Assembly: GCA_028868825.1 (NCBI GenBank)
Contig: JAGWTU010000021.1
Coordinates: 21,262-85,261 of the forward strand
Length of the DNA stretch: 64,000 bases
From: Burkholderiales bacterium
GTDB lineage: Bacteria; Pseudomonadota; Gammaproteobacteria; Burkholderiales; Burkholderiaceae_C
Direction of reading: 5' to 3'
Shown here: in pieces, positions 45,401 through 54,640 of the stretch
How positions within the stretch are numbered: the stretch's first letter is position 1
How the letters are laid out: every line of letters starts with the position of its first letter
The notes under the pieces: model-generated
Databases searched by the model: none
Seen by the model: the letters and a program-made list of their open reading frames with translations, nothing else
Told to the model about the DNA's origin: nothing
Program-made: the position numbers and the translations under genes

Positions 45401-45420
45401 CTCGTTGACAAATCAACGAG
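45401..45420. promoter_or_regulatory. MarR-type operator
   Basis: CTCGTTGACAAATCAACGAG: perfect 8-bp arms CTCGTTGA/TCAACGAG with spacer CAAA. It contains TTGACA, the -35 element of the rightward promoter, so a bound MarR dimer would block the sulfatase operon. Confidence 0.75.
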
Positions 45421-45434
45421 CAGATGACGACAAT
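45405..45434 (+). promoter_or_regulatory. Sigma-70-type promoter of the sulfatase operon
   Basis: TTGACA (45405-45410), an 18-base spacer and GACAAT (45429-45434). An ATG at 45424 falls inside it, which favours the sulfatase start at 45463. The -35 overlaps the MarR palindrome. Confidence 0.6.
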
Positions 45435-45462
45435 CCGCGCACCCCGGTCCCGGACACCGCCC

Positions 45463-47016
45463 ATGCCGACGCCGTCGCCCACCGTCCGACGCCCCAACAT
45501 CCTGCTCATCACGAGCGACCAGCATCGCGGCGACGCCTACGGCTTCGAAGGGCGCCCGGTGCGCACGCCGCACCTCGACCTGCTGGCGGCCGAGGGCACG
45601 CGCTTTTCCGCCTGCATCACGCCGAACGTCGTCTGCCAGCCGGCGCGCGCCTCGCTGCTGACCGGTCTGCTGCCGCTGACCCATGGCGTGCACGACAACG
45701 GCATCGAACTCGACGAGTCCATCGGCGAGGCCGGATTCGCCGGCGCGTTGTCGGCCGCCGGCTACGCGACGCGGTTCATCGGCAAGGGCCATTTCTCGAC
45801 CTACTTCAGCCACGAGCCGACGACGCGGCCCGAGAACGTCGCCGGATCGGCGCTGTACGGCGACGACTGGCGGGGGCCGTACATGGGCTTCGAGCAGGTC
45901 GAGATGACGTTGATGGGCCACAACTACTGGCTGCCGGCGCGCGCGCCGCAAGGCCGTCATTACGAGCGCTGGTACCACGCCGACGGTCGCGGCGACCTCA
46001 AGGACGCGCTCTATCTCGAACGGGCCGGCCCCGACGGCGGCGCCGCGCAGACGCACGCCTCGGCCCTGCCGCTGGCCTGGCACAACTCGAGCTGGATCGG
46101 CGATCGCGCCGTCGAGATGCTGCGCGCCCAGCGCCGCGATGGCGCGCGACCGTTCTGCGCCTGGGTGTCGTTCCCCGATCCGCACCACCCCTTCGACGCG
46201 CCGCTGCCGTGGAGCCGCCTGCACCGCCCGCAAGACATGGTGCTGCCGGCGCACCGGACGCTGGACTTCGAGCGGCGTCCCTGGTGGCACCGCGCGGCCG
46301 TCGAATCGCCGCCGGGCATAGGCGGCGAGATGGGTCGCGTGCGCCAGGCCTATTCGCGCATCGGGCCGCAATCCGACGAACAACTGCGCCACCTGATCGC
46401 GAACTACTACGGCATGATCTCGCTGATCGACCATCAGGTCGGCCGCATCCTGACGACGCTCGAGGAATCGGGCCTGGCGGACGACACGCTCGTCGTCTTC
46501 ACGTCCGATCACGGCGAATGGCTGGGCGACCATGGGCTCGTGCTCAAGGGACCGATGTTCTACGAAGGCCTGCTGCGCGTCGGCCTGCTGATGAAGGGCC
46601 CCGGGATACCCGCCGGCGGCATCGTCGACGACCCGGTCTCGACGATCGACCTCGCGGCCACCTTCGCCGACTGGACCGGCGTGCCGATAGCCGGCGCGCG
46701 CCACAGCCGCAGCCTGTTGCCGGTGATCCGGGGCCGCGAGACGCGCCGCCACGCCTATGGCGAATGGCGCCTGGGTCCGCAGCGCTGCGGCGTCGCGCTG
46801 GACCTGCGCGTCGTGCGCACGCGCCACGCGAAGCTGACACTCGAACTCGGCAGCGGCGCCGGCGAGCTGTATCTGCTGGACGAAGACCGCGACGAGATGG
46901 TCAATCGCTACGACGACCCCGATTGCCGCGGCCTGCGCGACGAACTGACGGCGATGATCCACGCCCGCCCCGCCGACATCCGCGACCCCCTCCCGCAGCC
47001 GATCGGATCGGCCTGA
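45463..47016 (+). CDS. Sulfatase-superfamily hydrolase (type I, Cys)
   Basis: A 517-residue alkaline phosphatase/sulfatase superfamily enzyme. The start is ATG 45463 because the earlier ATG (45424) lies in the promoter. The formylglycine motif is C58-Q-P-A-R62 (CQPARASLLTG). Metal ligands are likely D19 (TSDQH) and the DHG in FTSDHGEWLGDHG. There is no signal peptide, so it is cytoplasmic, as in phosphonate monoester hydrolase/choline-sulfatase-like enzymes. It would need a formylglycine-generating enzyme, not seen in this window. First gene of the MarR-controlled operon. The substrate is unknown. Confidence 0.87.
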   Translation: MPTPSPTVRRPNILLITSDQHRGDAYGFEGRPVRTPHLDLLAAEGTRFSACITPNVVCQPARASLLTGLLPLTHGVHDNGIELDESIGEAGFAGALSAAGYATRFIGKGHFSTYFSHEPTTRPENVAGSALYGDDWRGPYMGFEQVEMTLMGHNYWLPARAPQGRHYERWYHADGRGDLKDALYLERAGPDGGAAQTHASALPLAWHNSSWIGDRAVEMLRAQRRDGARPFCAWVSFPDPHHPFDAPLPWSRLHRPQDMVLPAHRTLDFERRPWWHRAAVESPPGIGGEMGRVRQAYSRIGPQSDEQLRHLIANYYGMISLIDHQVGRILTTLEESGLADDTLVVFTSDHGEWLGDHGLVLKGPMFYEGLLRVGLLMKGPGIPAGGIVDDPVSTIDLAATFADWTGVPIAGARHSRSLLPVIRGRETRRHAYGEWRLGPQRCGVALDLRVVRTRHAKLTLELGSGAGELYLLDEDRDEMVNRYDDPDCRGLRDELTAMIHARPADIRDPLPQPIGSA

Positions 47017-47044
47017 ATCCGGGCAAGACTATGCAAAGGACACC

Positions 47045-48028
47045 ATGAGCATCTCCCGTCGTCGCATCCAGGCCTGGGCCTGCACGCTCGCACTGGGCGC
47101 CGCGTTGGCGCAGGCCAGCCCCGCCAGCCCCAACAACGCGCCCGTGAAGATCCTCGTCGGCTTCCCGGCCGGCGGTGTCGTCGATCTCGTCGCGCGCGCG
47201 TTCGCCGCGCAATTGAAGGAGGAGAACGGCTCGACCGTGATCGTCGAGAACCGCCCCGGCGCGAGCGGCAAGATCGCCATCGACAACCTGCTGTCGGCGT
47301 CGAACCAGGGCGACACCTTGGCGGTCATTCCGGTCAGCGTCGCGGTGCTGACGCCGCAGGTCATGAAGTCGGCGAATTACGACGCGGTGCGCGATTTCGA
47401 CATGCTGGGCATCCTGGTGGAATATTGTTTCGCCGTCGCGGCCGGCCCGGCGGCCAATGTCGGCACCTGGCAGGCCTACAAGGCCTGGGCCCAGGCCCAC
47501 CCGCAGCGCAGCGCCTATGCGTCGCCGGGGCTGGGCACGCCGCAGCAATTCCTGGGTGCGCAGCTGCAGAAGGCCTTGGGCGTCGAGCTCCAGCATGTGC
47601 CGTACAAGGGCGGCGCCGCGGCGATCAACGACCTGCTCGGCGGTCAGGTGCCGCTGCTCATCACGACCGAGCAGCTGCTGCCGGCGTACGAGGCGCAGGG
47701 CAAGCTGAAGACGCTGTTCGTCACCTCGCACGAGCGCAATCCGAACATGCCCAAGGTGCCGACCGCGGCCGAGGTCGGACTGCCGGGCCTCGAGGCGAGC
47801 GACTGGTTCGCCCTCTACGCCAAGGCCGGCACGCCGCCAGCGCGGCTGGCCGAATGGCGCACGCTGGTCGCCAAGATCGTGGCGAGCCCCAAGTTCGTCG
47901 AAACGATACGCGGCATGGGCTACGGCGTGCCGTCGGCGCAGCCGGCCGATTTCAAGCGGCTGCTGCGCGAGCAGCAGGAGGTCTGGGCCGGCCGCGTGCG
48001 GCTGGCCGGCTTCAAGGCCACCGATTGA
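47045..48028 (+). CDS. Bug/TctC-family periplasmic solute-binding protein
   Basis: A 327-residue protein with a signal peptide about 1-24 and the Bug-family fold: VKILVGFPAGGVVDLVARAF near the mature N-terminus, VENRPGASGKIA and HVPYKGGAAAINDLLGGQVP. Bug proteins bind carboxylates or other acids and feed TctAB-type transporters; Burkholderiales carry dozens, often orphan. No TctA/TctB is in this window. Its place between two sulfatases suggests it binds a sulfated or carboxylated substrate, or the desulfated product. Confidence 0.92.
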   Translation: MSISRRRIQAWACTLALGAALAQASPASPNNAPVKILVGFPAGGVVDLVARAFAAQLKEENGSTVIVENRPGASGKIAIDNLLSASNQGDTLAVIPVSVAVLTPQVMKSANYDAVRDFDMLGILVEYCFAVAAGPAANVGTWQAYKAWAQAHPQRSAYASPGLGTPQQFLGAQLQKALGVELQHVPYKGGAAAINDLLGGQVPLLITTEQLLPAYEAQGKLKTLFVTSHERNPNMPKVPTAAEVGLPGLEASDWFALYAKAGTPPARLAEWRTLVAKIVASPKFVETIRGMGYGVPSAQPADFKRLLREQQEVWAGRVRLAGFKATD

Positions 48029-48051
48029 CGCGGCCGCAGCGCCAGCCCGCC

Positions 48052-49509
48052 ATGGCCCGCCGCCACGTCATCGTGATCATGTCCGACGAGCATGACCCGC
48101 GCGTCATGGGCTGCGCCGGCCATGCGATCGCGCAGACACCGCACATCGATGCGCTCGCCGCGCGCGGCATGCGATTCGCAAACGCCTACACGCCCAGCCC
48201 CATCTGCGTGCCGGCGCGCGCCGCCTTCGCGACCGGCCTGCGCGTGCACCAGACCGGCCATTGGGACAACGCGATGCCCTACACCGGCACGCCGCGCGGC
48301 TGGGGCCATGTGCTGCAGCGCGAGCACGTCCGCGTCGAGAGCATCGGCAAGCTGCATTACCGCGCCGACGAGGATCCGGCCGGATTCGACCGCGAACATA
48401 TTCCGATGCATGTCGTGGGCGGCCATGGCATGGTCTGGGCATCGATCCGCGACCCCTATGTCCGCAGCCCCAGCGGCCAGCGCATGCTCGGGCCGCGCGT
48501 GGGTGCCGGCGAATCGGCGTACACGCAATACGACCGCGAGGTCGCGGCGCGCGCGGTGGCCTGGATCGGCGACGCGGGCCGGCGGCCCGACGAGCGCTTC
48601 GCGCTCTACATCGGCTTCGTCGCGCCGCATTTCCCGCTGATCGCGCCGCAGGCCTTCTTCGACCTCTACCCGCCGCAGGGCCTGCCGGCGCCCAAGCTCC
48701 ATCCGCAGCAGGGCTACCGGCGCCACCCCTGGGTGCAGGCCTATGCGGACTTCATGCACAACGAGGAATCGTTCACCAGCGCCGAGGAGCGACAGCAGGC
48801 CTTCGCGGCGTATTTCGGGCTGTGCAGCTTTCTCGATCACCATGTCGGGCTGATCGTGCAGGCGATCGAGGAAGCGGGGCTGGCCGACGACACGACGCTG
48901 ATCTACACCTCGGACCATGGCGAGAACCTGGGCACGCGCGGCCTGTGGGGCAAGTCGACGCTGTACCAGGAAAGCGTCGGCGTGCCGATGATCGTGGCCG
49001 GCCCGGATGTCCCGCAAGGGGTCTGCGCGACGCCGGTGGATCTGCTGGATCTCTACCCGACCCTGCTCGAAGGCGTCGGTCTGGAGGCGGGGCCCGAGAT
49101 GGCGGGGCGTCCCGGTCGCTCGCTGTTCGAGATCGCGAGCGCGGCGCCGCAGCCCGAGCGCGTCGTCTTCAGCGAATACCACGCCGCCGGCAGCAACAGT
49201 GCGGGGTTCATGCTGCGCAAGGGGCGCTGGAAGCTGCATTACTACGTCGGCCACCGGCCCGAGCTGTTCGATCTTGAAAGTGATCCTGAAGAATTGCGGG
49301 ATCTCGCGGCGCGCGAGGATTGCGCCGCGGTGCTCGCCGCGATGGAGGCGGAACTTCGGCGCATCTGCGATCCGGAAGCGGTCGACGCCCGGGCCAAGGC
49401 CGATCAACGCGCGCTGATCGAGCGCCATGGCGGAGCGGCCATCGCGGCGACCTTGGGGGCCGGCGGCGCAACACCAGTTCCCCGGGTCGTCGACGTCGGC
49501 GCTGACTGA
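48052..49509 (+). CDS. Sulfatase-superfamily hydrolase (choline-sulfatase-like N-terminus)
   Basis: A 485-residue enzyme starting at the ATG at 48052. The formylglycine motif is C52-V-P-A-R56 (ICVPARAAFATG), metal ligands SDEH (D12) and TSDHGENLGTRG. The N-terminal third resembles choline sulfatase (VHQTGHWDNAMPYTG) but the C-terminal choline-sulfatase tail is not evident. No signal peptide, so cytoplasmic. It follows the Bug gene by 23 bp in the MarR-controlled operon. The two sulfatases differ in sequence and may act on successive esters. Confidence 0.87.
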   Translation: MARRHVIVIMSDEHDPRVMGCAGHAIAQTPHIDALAARGMRFANAYTPSPICVPARAAFATGLRVHQTGHWDNAMPYTGTPRGWGHVLQREHVRVESIGKLHYRADEDPAGFDREHIPMHVVGGHGMVWASIRDPYVRSPSGQRMLGPRVGAGESAYTQYDREVAARAVAWIGDAGRRPDERFALYIGFVAPHFPLIAPQAFFDLYPPQGLPAPKLHPQQGYRRHPWVQAYADFMHNEESFTSAEERQQAFAAYFGLCSFLDHHVGLIVQAIEEAGLADDTTLIYTSDHGENLGTRGLWGKSTLYQESVGVPMIVAGPDVPQGVCATPVDLLDLYPTLLEGVGLEAGPEMAGRPGRSLFEIASAAPQPERVVFSEYHAAGSNSAGFMLRKGRWKLHYYVGHRPELFDLESDPEELRDLAAREDCAAVLAAMEAELRRICDPEAVDARAKADQRALIERHGGAAIAATLGAGGATPVPRVVDVGAD

Positions 49510-49756
49510 CACCGGCACCGCCATCGCAAACCTTCGCGACCCGACCGAGCGCGGCGAGAGAGCAGGCCAGTTCTCACGGCGACCTCGGATAGCGGTCTTT
49601 CGATCCGATCGACGGGCGAATGGCAGCTTGTCGGCGCTGGCGGGGAGTGGAAGTTCCGGCCAACTGCTGTACATCGACCCCGCGAGTCATGCACCGGCTA
49701 TGCGCCACATTCCTGCCGTCCACCATCGCCGCATCCATCTCGCTCGAGCGGATCGA

Positions 49757-50422
49757 TCAGTCGCCTGTCGCTGGCGCATCCTCCAGCCTCGCGCCGCCGG
49801 ATGGCGCGCCGAGGACTTCCGAGAGCAGCGCGGCCCATCGTGCGTAGCCCGAGGCGTTGAGATGGATGAGATCGGGCTCGAAATAGCGGAACATCGGCCG
49901 GCCTGTTTCGCCCAGCAAGAGGGAACAACCGTCGATGAACACGACGCCGAGCTCCTTGCAACGAGCACAGGCCAAGGTGTTGAAGGCATCGACGGTGTCG
50001 GCATAGATCCACTTGGCCGGGCTTTGCTTCGCGGCGAGCAGGTAGATCCCGGCCTCTGGCAACGCCCGACGAATGCGCGCTATCAATTCGACAAGATGTC
50101 GCAACGTCGCCTCGGCACTCAGGCCGTCGTTCGAGATGTCATTCTCGCCAAAGTACAGCACGATCCGATGCGGTGAAAACGGCAGCAGCAGCGTCTCCAG
50201 ATAGTGGATCCCCGACGCAAACGTACCGCCGCCGAATCCCAGATTGACGACATCGAGCCGACCGAGATCCGCGGCCAGGCTGCGCCAGAACCTGAACGAG
50301 GACGAGCCGTAGAACGCGATCGGCCGCGTCGAGGTTCGACGACGACGGGCCTGCGCAAGGGCCGCGACGACATCGTCGTCATAGCGGTCCGTGCAGATGC
50401 CCATGGACGTATCGATGATCAT
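49757..50422 (-). CDS. SGNH/GDSL-family hydrolase
   Basis: A 221-residue esterase/acetylhydrolase from the ATG at 50422; a GTG at 50431 is the alternative. Block I is AFYGSSSFRFW (nucleophile S41), block II NLGFGGGTF, block III YFGENDISNDG and block V DLIHLNASGYARW with the catalytic Asp/His. No signal peptide is seen, so cytoplasmic. It is the last gene of the long leftward ester-catabolic run, about 50 bp after the MFS gene. It may remove acyl groups from small esters; the substrate is unknown. Confidence 0.82.
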   Translation of the reverse strand: MIIDTSMGICTDRYDDDVVAALAQARRRRTSTRPIAFYGSSSFRFWRSLAADLGRLDVVNLGFGGGTFASGIHYLETLLLPFSPHRIVLYFGENDISNDGLSAEATLRHLVELIARIRRALPEAGIYLLAAKQSPAKWIYADTVDAFNTLACARCKELGVVFIDGCSLLLGETGRPMFRYFEPDLIHLNASGYARWAALLSEVLGAPSGGARLEDAPATGD

Positions 50423-50474
50423 GGCACCCACTGCACGAGCGCTTTTGCAGCCTGAGTTGCCCGCACCCGCGCAG

Positions 50475-51803
50475 TCATCGATCGCCCGTCGACGGGTTCG
50501 GTCTCGAGATGGTCTGGATGCGCAGCTTCAACCACCAGAAGGCGCCGATGGTCAGGAAATTGACCATCGCCACCAACGTCATGGCCGTGCGCAAACCGCT
50601 GGCATTGGTGCCTTGCACGCGCAGCGCATCGCTGATCGCACCGACGAGCAGGGGTCCGAGCCCCTGCCCCACCAGCACGCCGAAGAGGGCGACGACGGCA
50701 AACGCCGTGGCGCGCGCGCTGGGTGACACCAGGTCCTGCAAGGTCGAGAAGATCGGCCCGAGGATGGTGCCGGCCAGGACAAAGGCCATGAACAGCAGCG
50801 CGAATGCGAGCAGCGGCGACGGCGCATAGAAACTCCCGAGGAAGAACGGCATCACCAGCACGGTGATCCCCGCCGAGAATCCGGCGCCCCAGGACTTCGA
50901 TTCGTGCCCATAGCGCACGCCCAGACGCCCGCCGACGACCGAGCCGATGGCGGTGGCGACGCCGACGCACAGGCCCAGTCCGAGGCCGATCTGCATCGGT
51001 GTCAGCGCGAAGGCGCGTGCGAAATAGCTCGGCAGCCAGACCATCACCGACGAACCCGCGAGAGAAGTCGTGGAGAACGCCATGACGAGCAGCCAGAACG
51101 CGCGCGCATCGCCGAGCTGCGACCACAGGGTGGCGGTCGTGAGCGAGGCCGGCTGCGCGGCGGCATCCGCGCGCAACGGCTCGCGCACGGTGAAATGGAA
51201 GATGGCCACCAGGACCATCCCGAGCACGCCGAGCCAGAGGAATCCGGCGCGCCACCCCACGGTCTGCAGCAGGATGCCGCCGCCGAACAGTCCACCGAGC
51301 ATGCCCAGGTAGCTCCCCGCACTGTGGACGGCCAGCGCGTGCGGGCGTTGCTGCCGGGGGTAGTAGTCGCCGAGCATCGAATGCGTGGCCGGAATGCAGC
51401 CGGCCTCGCCGATGCCCACGCCCAGGCGTGCGACGAGCATCTGGCCGAAACTGGCAGCGGCACCGGACAACGCCGTCATCAGCGTCCAGACGGCGAAACT
51501 CCCGCCGATGATCCACTTGCGGCTGCCGCGGTCGGCCCAGCGCGCCAGCGGCACCGAGGCGATGCCGCCCATGGCCGAGAACGCCAATCCGGTCATCAGC
51601 CCGAGCTGGGTGTCGGAGAGCCCGAATTCCTTCTTGATCGGCTCCATGAACATAGAGATGACGACCCTGTCGACCGCGCACATGAAGCCGACCACGGCCA
51701 ACGCGAAAAGCACATAGCTGCGGTAGCCGTCGCTCGGCTTTCCGACTGCGAGACCCATGAGCGGCAAGGTGGGCGCGGGTGAGGCGTGCAGGGTGTCGTT
51801 CAT
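50475..51803 (-). CDS. MFS transporter (spinster-like)
   Basis: A 442-residue twelve-helix transporter. The loop after helix 2 carries PLARWADRGSRKWIIGGS (motif A), and helices 4-5 carry RLGVGIGEAGCIPATHSML, typical of the spinster-like/organic acid MFS group. It starts in an ATGA overlap with the double-headed esterase gene, so the two are translationally coupled. It probably imports an ester or its hydrolysis product across the inner membrane. Confidence 0.9.
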   Translation of the reverse strand: MNDTLHASPAPTLPLMGLAVGKPSDGYRSYVLFALAVVGFMCAVDRVVISMFMEPIKKEFGLSDTQLGLMTGLAFSAMGGIASVPLARWADRGSRKWIIGGSFAVWTLMTALSGAAASFGQMLVARLGVGIGEAGCIPATHSMLGDYYPRQQRPHALAVHSAGSYLGMLGGLFGGGILLQTVGWRAGFLWLGVLGMVLVAIFHFTVREPLRADAAAQPASLTTATLWSQLGDARAFWLLVMAFSTTSLAGSSVMVWLPSYFARAFALTPMQIGLGLGLCVGVATAIGSVVGGRLGVRYGHESKSWGAGFSAGITVLVMPFFLGSFYAPSPLLAFALLFMAFVLAGTILGPIFSTLQDLVSPSARATAFAVVALFGVLVGQGLGPLLVGAISDALRVQGTNASGLRTAMTLVAMVNFLTIGAFWWLKLRIQTISRPNPSTGDR

Positions 51804-53650
51804 GGGGTGATCTCGCTCCAGAGCCAGCGCAATGTGTCGGGGAAGATGGCGCCGCCGTGTCGCAGCGAGTGACCGCCCTGGCCGACCACGAGCCGGTGCT
51901 CGATGCCGCGGTAGGCCAGTGCCGAGGCCAGGTCACGGTTGGCCTGCACCCAGTCGCCGAAGACGATGTTCAGGTCGCATTCGCCGGTCTGCAGGAATAC
52001 CTTCAACGCCTTGGTCGGGCCGCGCCGCACGGCCGATGCCAGCTGGTGCGCACCTCGGATGTCGACGAAGCTGCCGCAGTGACTGACCACCTTGCCGAAG
52101 GCATCCGGCCGTTCCCAGGCCGCGTTGAAGGCACAGGCGCCGCCCGAGCTGAGGCCGATGATGGCGCGCTGGGCCGGATCGTCGCTGAGGTGCAGGCCGC
52201 GCGTGGCCTCGGGCAGCAGTTCGTCGAGCAGGAAGCGGGCGTAGGCGTCGCCCAGGCTGTCGTATTCGATGCTGCGGTTGTCGGTGCCGCCATAGATCGG
52301 CAGTCCTGGACCCTGCGCGCCGGGGTTGACGAACACGGCGACGGTCGGGGGCAGCGTGCCCTGGGCGATCAGGTGGTCCAGCACGATGGGGGCGTTGATC
52401 TCGGGGCCGAGGTAGCGCGCGCCGTCCTGGAACACCATCAGCGCAGCGGGCCGGTCGGCGTCGAGTTGCGAGGCCAAATAGACGGTGTATTCGTGGGCGA
52501 CGCCCGGGTAGACGCGACCGGGCGCGCACCGGTGCGCGCTCAGGCTGCCGCGCGGGATGCCGGGATGCGGTTGCGACTCGGCTCCCAGGGCATAGGGCTC
52601 CGCGACCGAGAGGCTGGCCGCGAAACGCGGCAGGTCGCGGCTCGGGATGCCGGGAAGCATCGCCGCCAGTTGCGCCGCAATTTGCGCCGCAAGCGGCGCG
52701 TTCGGTTCGGGCGCCGTCGCCGGCGCCAGTGCCTCGCGCAGGGCGGCGCCGGCGCGCTGCACGGCGGCGCGCCCGTCGTCCATCAGATGGCCCAGGCTGA
52801 AGAAGGCGTGGATCATGCCGTCGTAGCGCACGAGATCGGTCTTCACGCCGGCCTCGCGCAGCCGCTGCGCATAGGCCTCGCCCTCGTCGCGCAGCGGATC
52901 GAATTCGGCCGTGATGACCAGCGCCGGCGGCAGCCCGGCGAGGTCGCGCGCGCGCAGCGGCGAGGCCAGTGGATCGGCGCCGGCGGCGTCGTTCGGCAGG
53001 TAGTGGTTCCAATGCCAGCGCATGCCCTCGGCGGTGAGCAGATAGCCGGTGCCGAATTCGCGGTAGGAAGGCGTGTCGCAGGCATGGTCGGTCACCGGGT
53101 ACACGAGCAACTGAAGTCGAAGCTGCGGGCCGCCCTGATCGCGGGCCATCTGCGCCACCGCTGCCGCGACATTGCCCCCGGCGCTGTCGCCACCGATGGC
53201 CAGGCGCCGCGCATCGCCGCCGAATTCGGCGGCATGCGTGGCCAGCCAGCGCAGTGCCGCCAGGCCATCGCGAGGCGCGGCCGGAAACTTGTGCTCGGGC
53301 GCCAGGCGGTAGTCCAGCGCCAGGACCAGGCACCCCGAGGCGTTGCACAGGCCACGACAAGTGGCATCGTAGGCGTCCAGCGAGCCGGCGATCCAGCCGC
53401 CACCGTGGATGAACAGCAGCACGCCGAAGGGGCCGTCGCCCTGCGGCCTGTACAGGCGCGCCGGGCGCGGCCCCTCGGCACCATCGACCATGCACTCGCG
53501 CACCCCAGCCACGGGCTCGGGCTTTCCGGGCGGCGTCAACGTGGCCTGCAGGCCCTGGCGCGCCATGGCCACCGTCATCTGCTCGCGCGGCACCGGCGGT
53601 GCGCTGGCCACGAGATCGATGAAGGCCTGGGCCTGCGGATGCAGCGGCAT
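51800..53650 (-). CDS. Double-headed esterase: HSL-type hydrolase fused to esterase-D-type hydrolase
   Basis: A 616-residue fusion of two alpha/beta hydrolases. Residues 1 to about 335 are hormone-sensitive-lipase type: HGGGW (82-86), GDSAGG (nucleophile S156), D251 in ITAEFDPLRDEG and H281 in MIHAFF. Residues about 350-616 are esterase-D/enterochelin-esterase type: GLSSGG (S501), D559 (GECDLN) and H594 (GGHSLRHGG). Both triads look intact. No signal peptide. It is coupled to the MFS gene downstream and lies 61 bp after the anchored hydrolase. It could cut two ester linkages of one imported compound. Confidence 0.85.
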   Translation of the reverse strand: MPLHPQAQAFIDLVASAPPVPREQMTVAMARQGLQATLTPPGKPEPVAGVRECMVDGAEGPRPARLYRPQGDGPFGVLLFIHGGGWIAGSLDAYDATCRGLCNASGCLVLALDYRLAPEHKFPAAPRDGLAALRWLATHAAEFGGDARRLAIGGDSAGGNVAAAVAQMARDQGGPQLRLQLLVYPVTDHACDTPSYREFGTGYLLTAEGMRWHWNHYLPNDAAGADPLASPLRARDLAGLPPALVITAEFDPLRDEGEAYAQRLREAGVKTDLVRYDGMIHAFFSLGHLMDDGRAAVQRAGAALREALAPATAPEPNAPLAAQIAAQLAAMLPGIPSRDLPRFAASLSVAEPYALGAESQPHPGIPRGSLSAHRCAPGRVYPGVAHEYTVYLASQLDADRPAALMVFQDGARYLGPEINAPIVLDHLIAQGTLPPTVAVFVNPGAQGPGLPIYGGTDNRSIEYDSLGDAYARFLLDELLPEATRGLHLSDDPAQRAIIGLSSGGACAFNAAWERPDAFGKVVSHCGSFVDIRGAHQLASAVRRGPTKALKVFLQTGECDLNIVFGDWVQANRDLASALAYRGIEHRLVVGQGGHSLRHGGAIFPDTLRWLWSEITP

Positions 53651-53710
53651 GGTCGGGGTCCTTATGGCGAATTGCGGCGATGGATGGCGGCTGATGGCGA
53701 CCGGTGGCGA

Positions 53711-54640
53711 TCAGGGCCGCGGCGCCGCGCCGAACGCGCGCTCGGCAAAGCCGTTCACCATCTCGGCGAACTCGCTGCTCTTGCGGATGCTGATGCCATG
53801 CGCGGTGTTCTCGAAGTTCACCTTGCTGCCGTGCCGGGCGGCGGCCAGGAACAGGTCCTCCTGCTGCATGTTCGAGAGATCGAGCGTGCCGTTGGCGATC
53901 AACACCGGTTGCGGGATGGCCGCCAGCTTGGCGCGGAAGTCGACCCCCGCGATGGCCTGAGCCCCCTGCTCGAAACCGCGCAGGGCCATGCCGCCCGCGA
54001 CGACGTTGCGCGCATCCTCGCCGACGAATCCGACCTTCGCCACGGCACGGGTGAAGAACTCGCGCTCGGTGGACCTGGCGATCAGCGCACGCACGAACGT
54101 GCTTTGCACCCAAAGGCGCGCGCGATCGTGCCAGGTGACGTCGTGGCTGCAGCCGGCCAGGACGAGGCCGCGCAATTGCTGCGGCGGCACAGCGGCGGCC
54201 GAGGCCATCGCCACGTAGCCGCCCAGCGAGTCGCCGACCAGTATCACCGGTGCCGGCGAGACCGCTTGCGCCGCCCGTGCCACGCTGGCCGCCGCCGCCT
54301 CTAACGTGAAGTCCTCGGCCTGGTGCGAGCCGTGGCCGGGCAGGTCGAGCGCGATGTAGCGCCAACGCGGATCGAGTCGCCGCAGCGCCGCATCCCACAT
54401 GTGGCCATTGAGGCCGGCGCCGTGCAGCAGGATCAGCACCGGCCGCGTCGAACCCGGCGCGGCTGCGGCCGTTGGCGGCGGCGGGATGGTCGGCTGGCTC
54501 GTGACGCCCAGTTCGACGGCCGTGCGCAGCCACACGATGGCGGCCAAGCCCAGCACGGCCAGGCTGGTCAGCAGGATCAGCCCGATGCGTAGCCAGCGGC
54601 GCAGCGCCGTGGGTCGGGTGGCAGGAGGGGACCTGCTCAC
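53711..54640 (-). CDS. Membrane-anchored alpha/beta hydrolase
   Basis: A 309-residue hydrolase starting at the GTG at 54640 in a GTGA overlap with the MetX-like gene. An N-terminal signal-anchor (about 18-38) precedes a Pro-rich linker, then the fold: oxyanion region LLHGAGLNGHMW, nucleophile S138 in VGDSLGG, Asp in GTLDLSN and His in ENTAHGIS. The enzyme domain should face the periplasm. It is paralogous to the soluble hydrolase at 60639-61448 (shared LPGHGS, GDSLGGY, VDxRAKLAAI), suggesting the same linkage is cut in two compartments. Confidence 0.85.
   Translation of the reverse strand: MSRSPPATRPTALRRWLRIGLILLTSLAVLGLAAIVWLRTAVELGVTSQPTIPPPPTAAAAPGSTRPVLILLHGAGLNGHMWDAALRRLDPRWRYIALDLPGHGSHQAEDFTLEAAAASVARAAQAVSPAPVILVGDSLGGYVAMASAAAVPPQQLRGLVLAGCSHDVTWHDRARLWVQSTFVRALIARSTEREFFTRAVAKVGFVGEDARNVVAGGMALRGFEQGAQAIAGVDFRAKLAAIPQPVLIANGTLDLSNMQQEDLFLAAARHGSKVNFENTAHGISIRKSSEFAEMVNGFAERAFGAAPRP

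Noticed and set aside
47045..48028. Part of a complete TctABC tricarboxylate transporter
   Set aside because: No TctA or TctB membrane protein is present in the window; the Bug protein is treated as an orphan.
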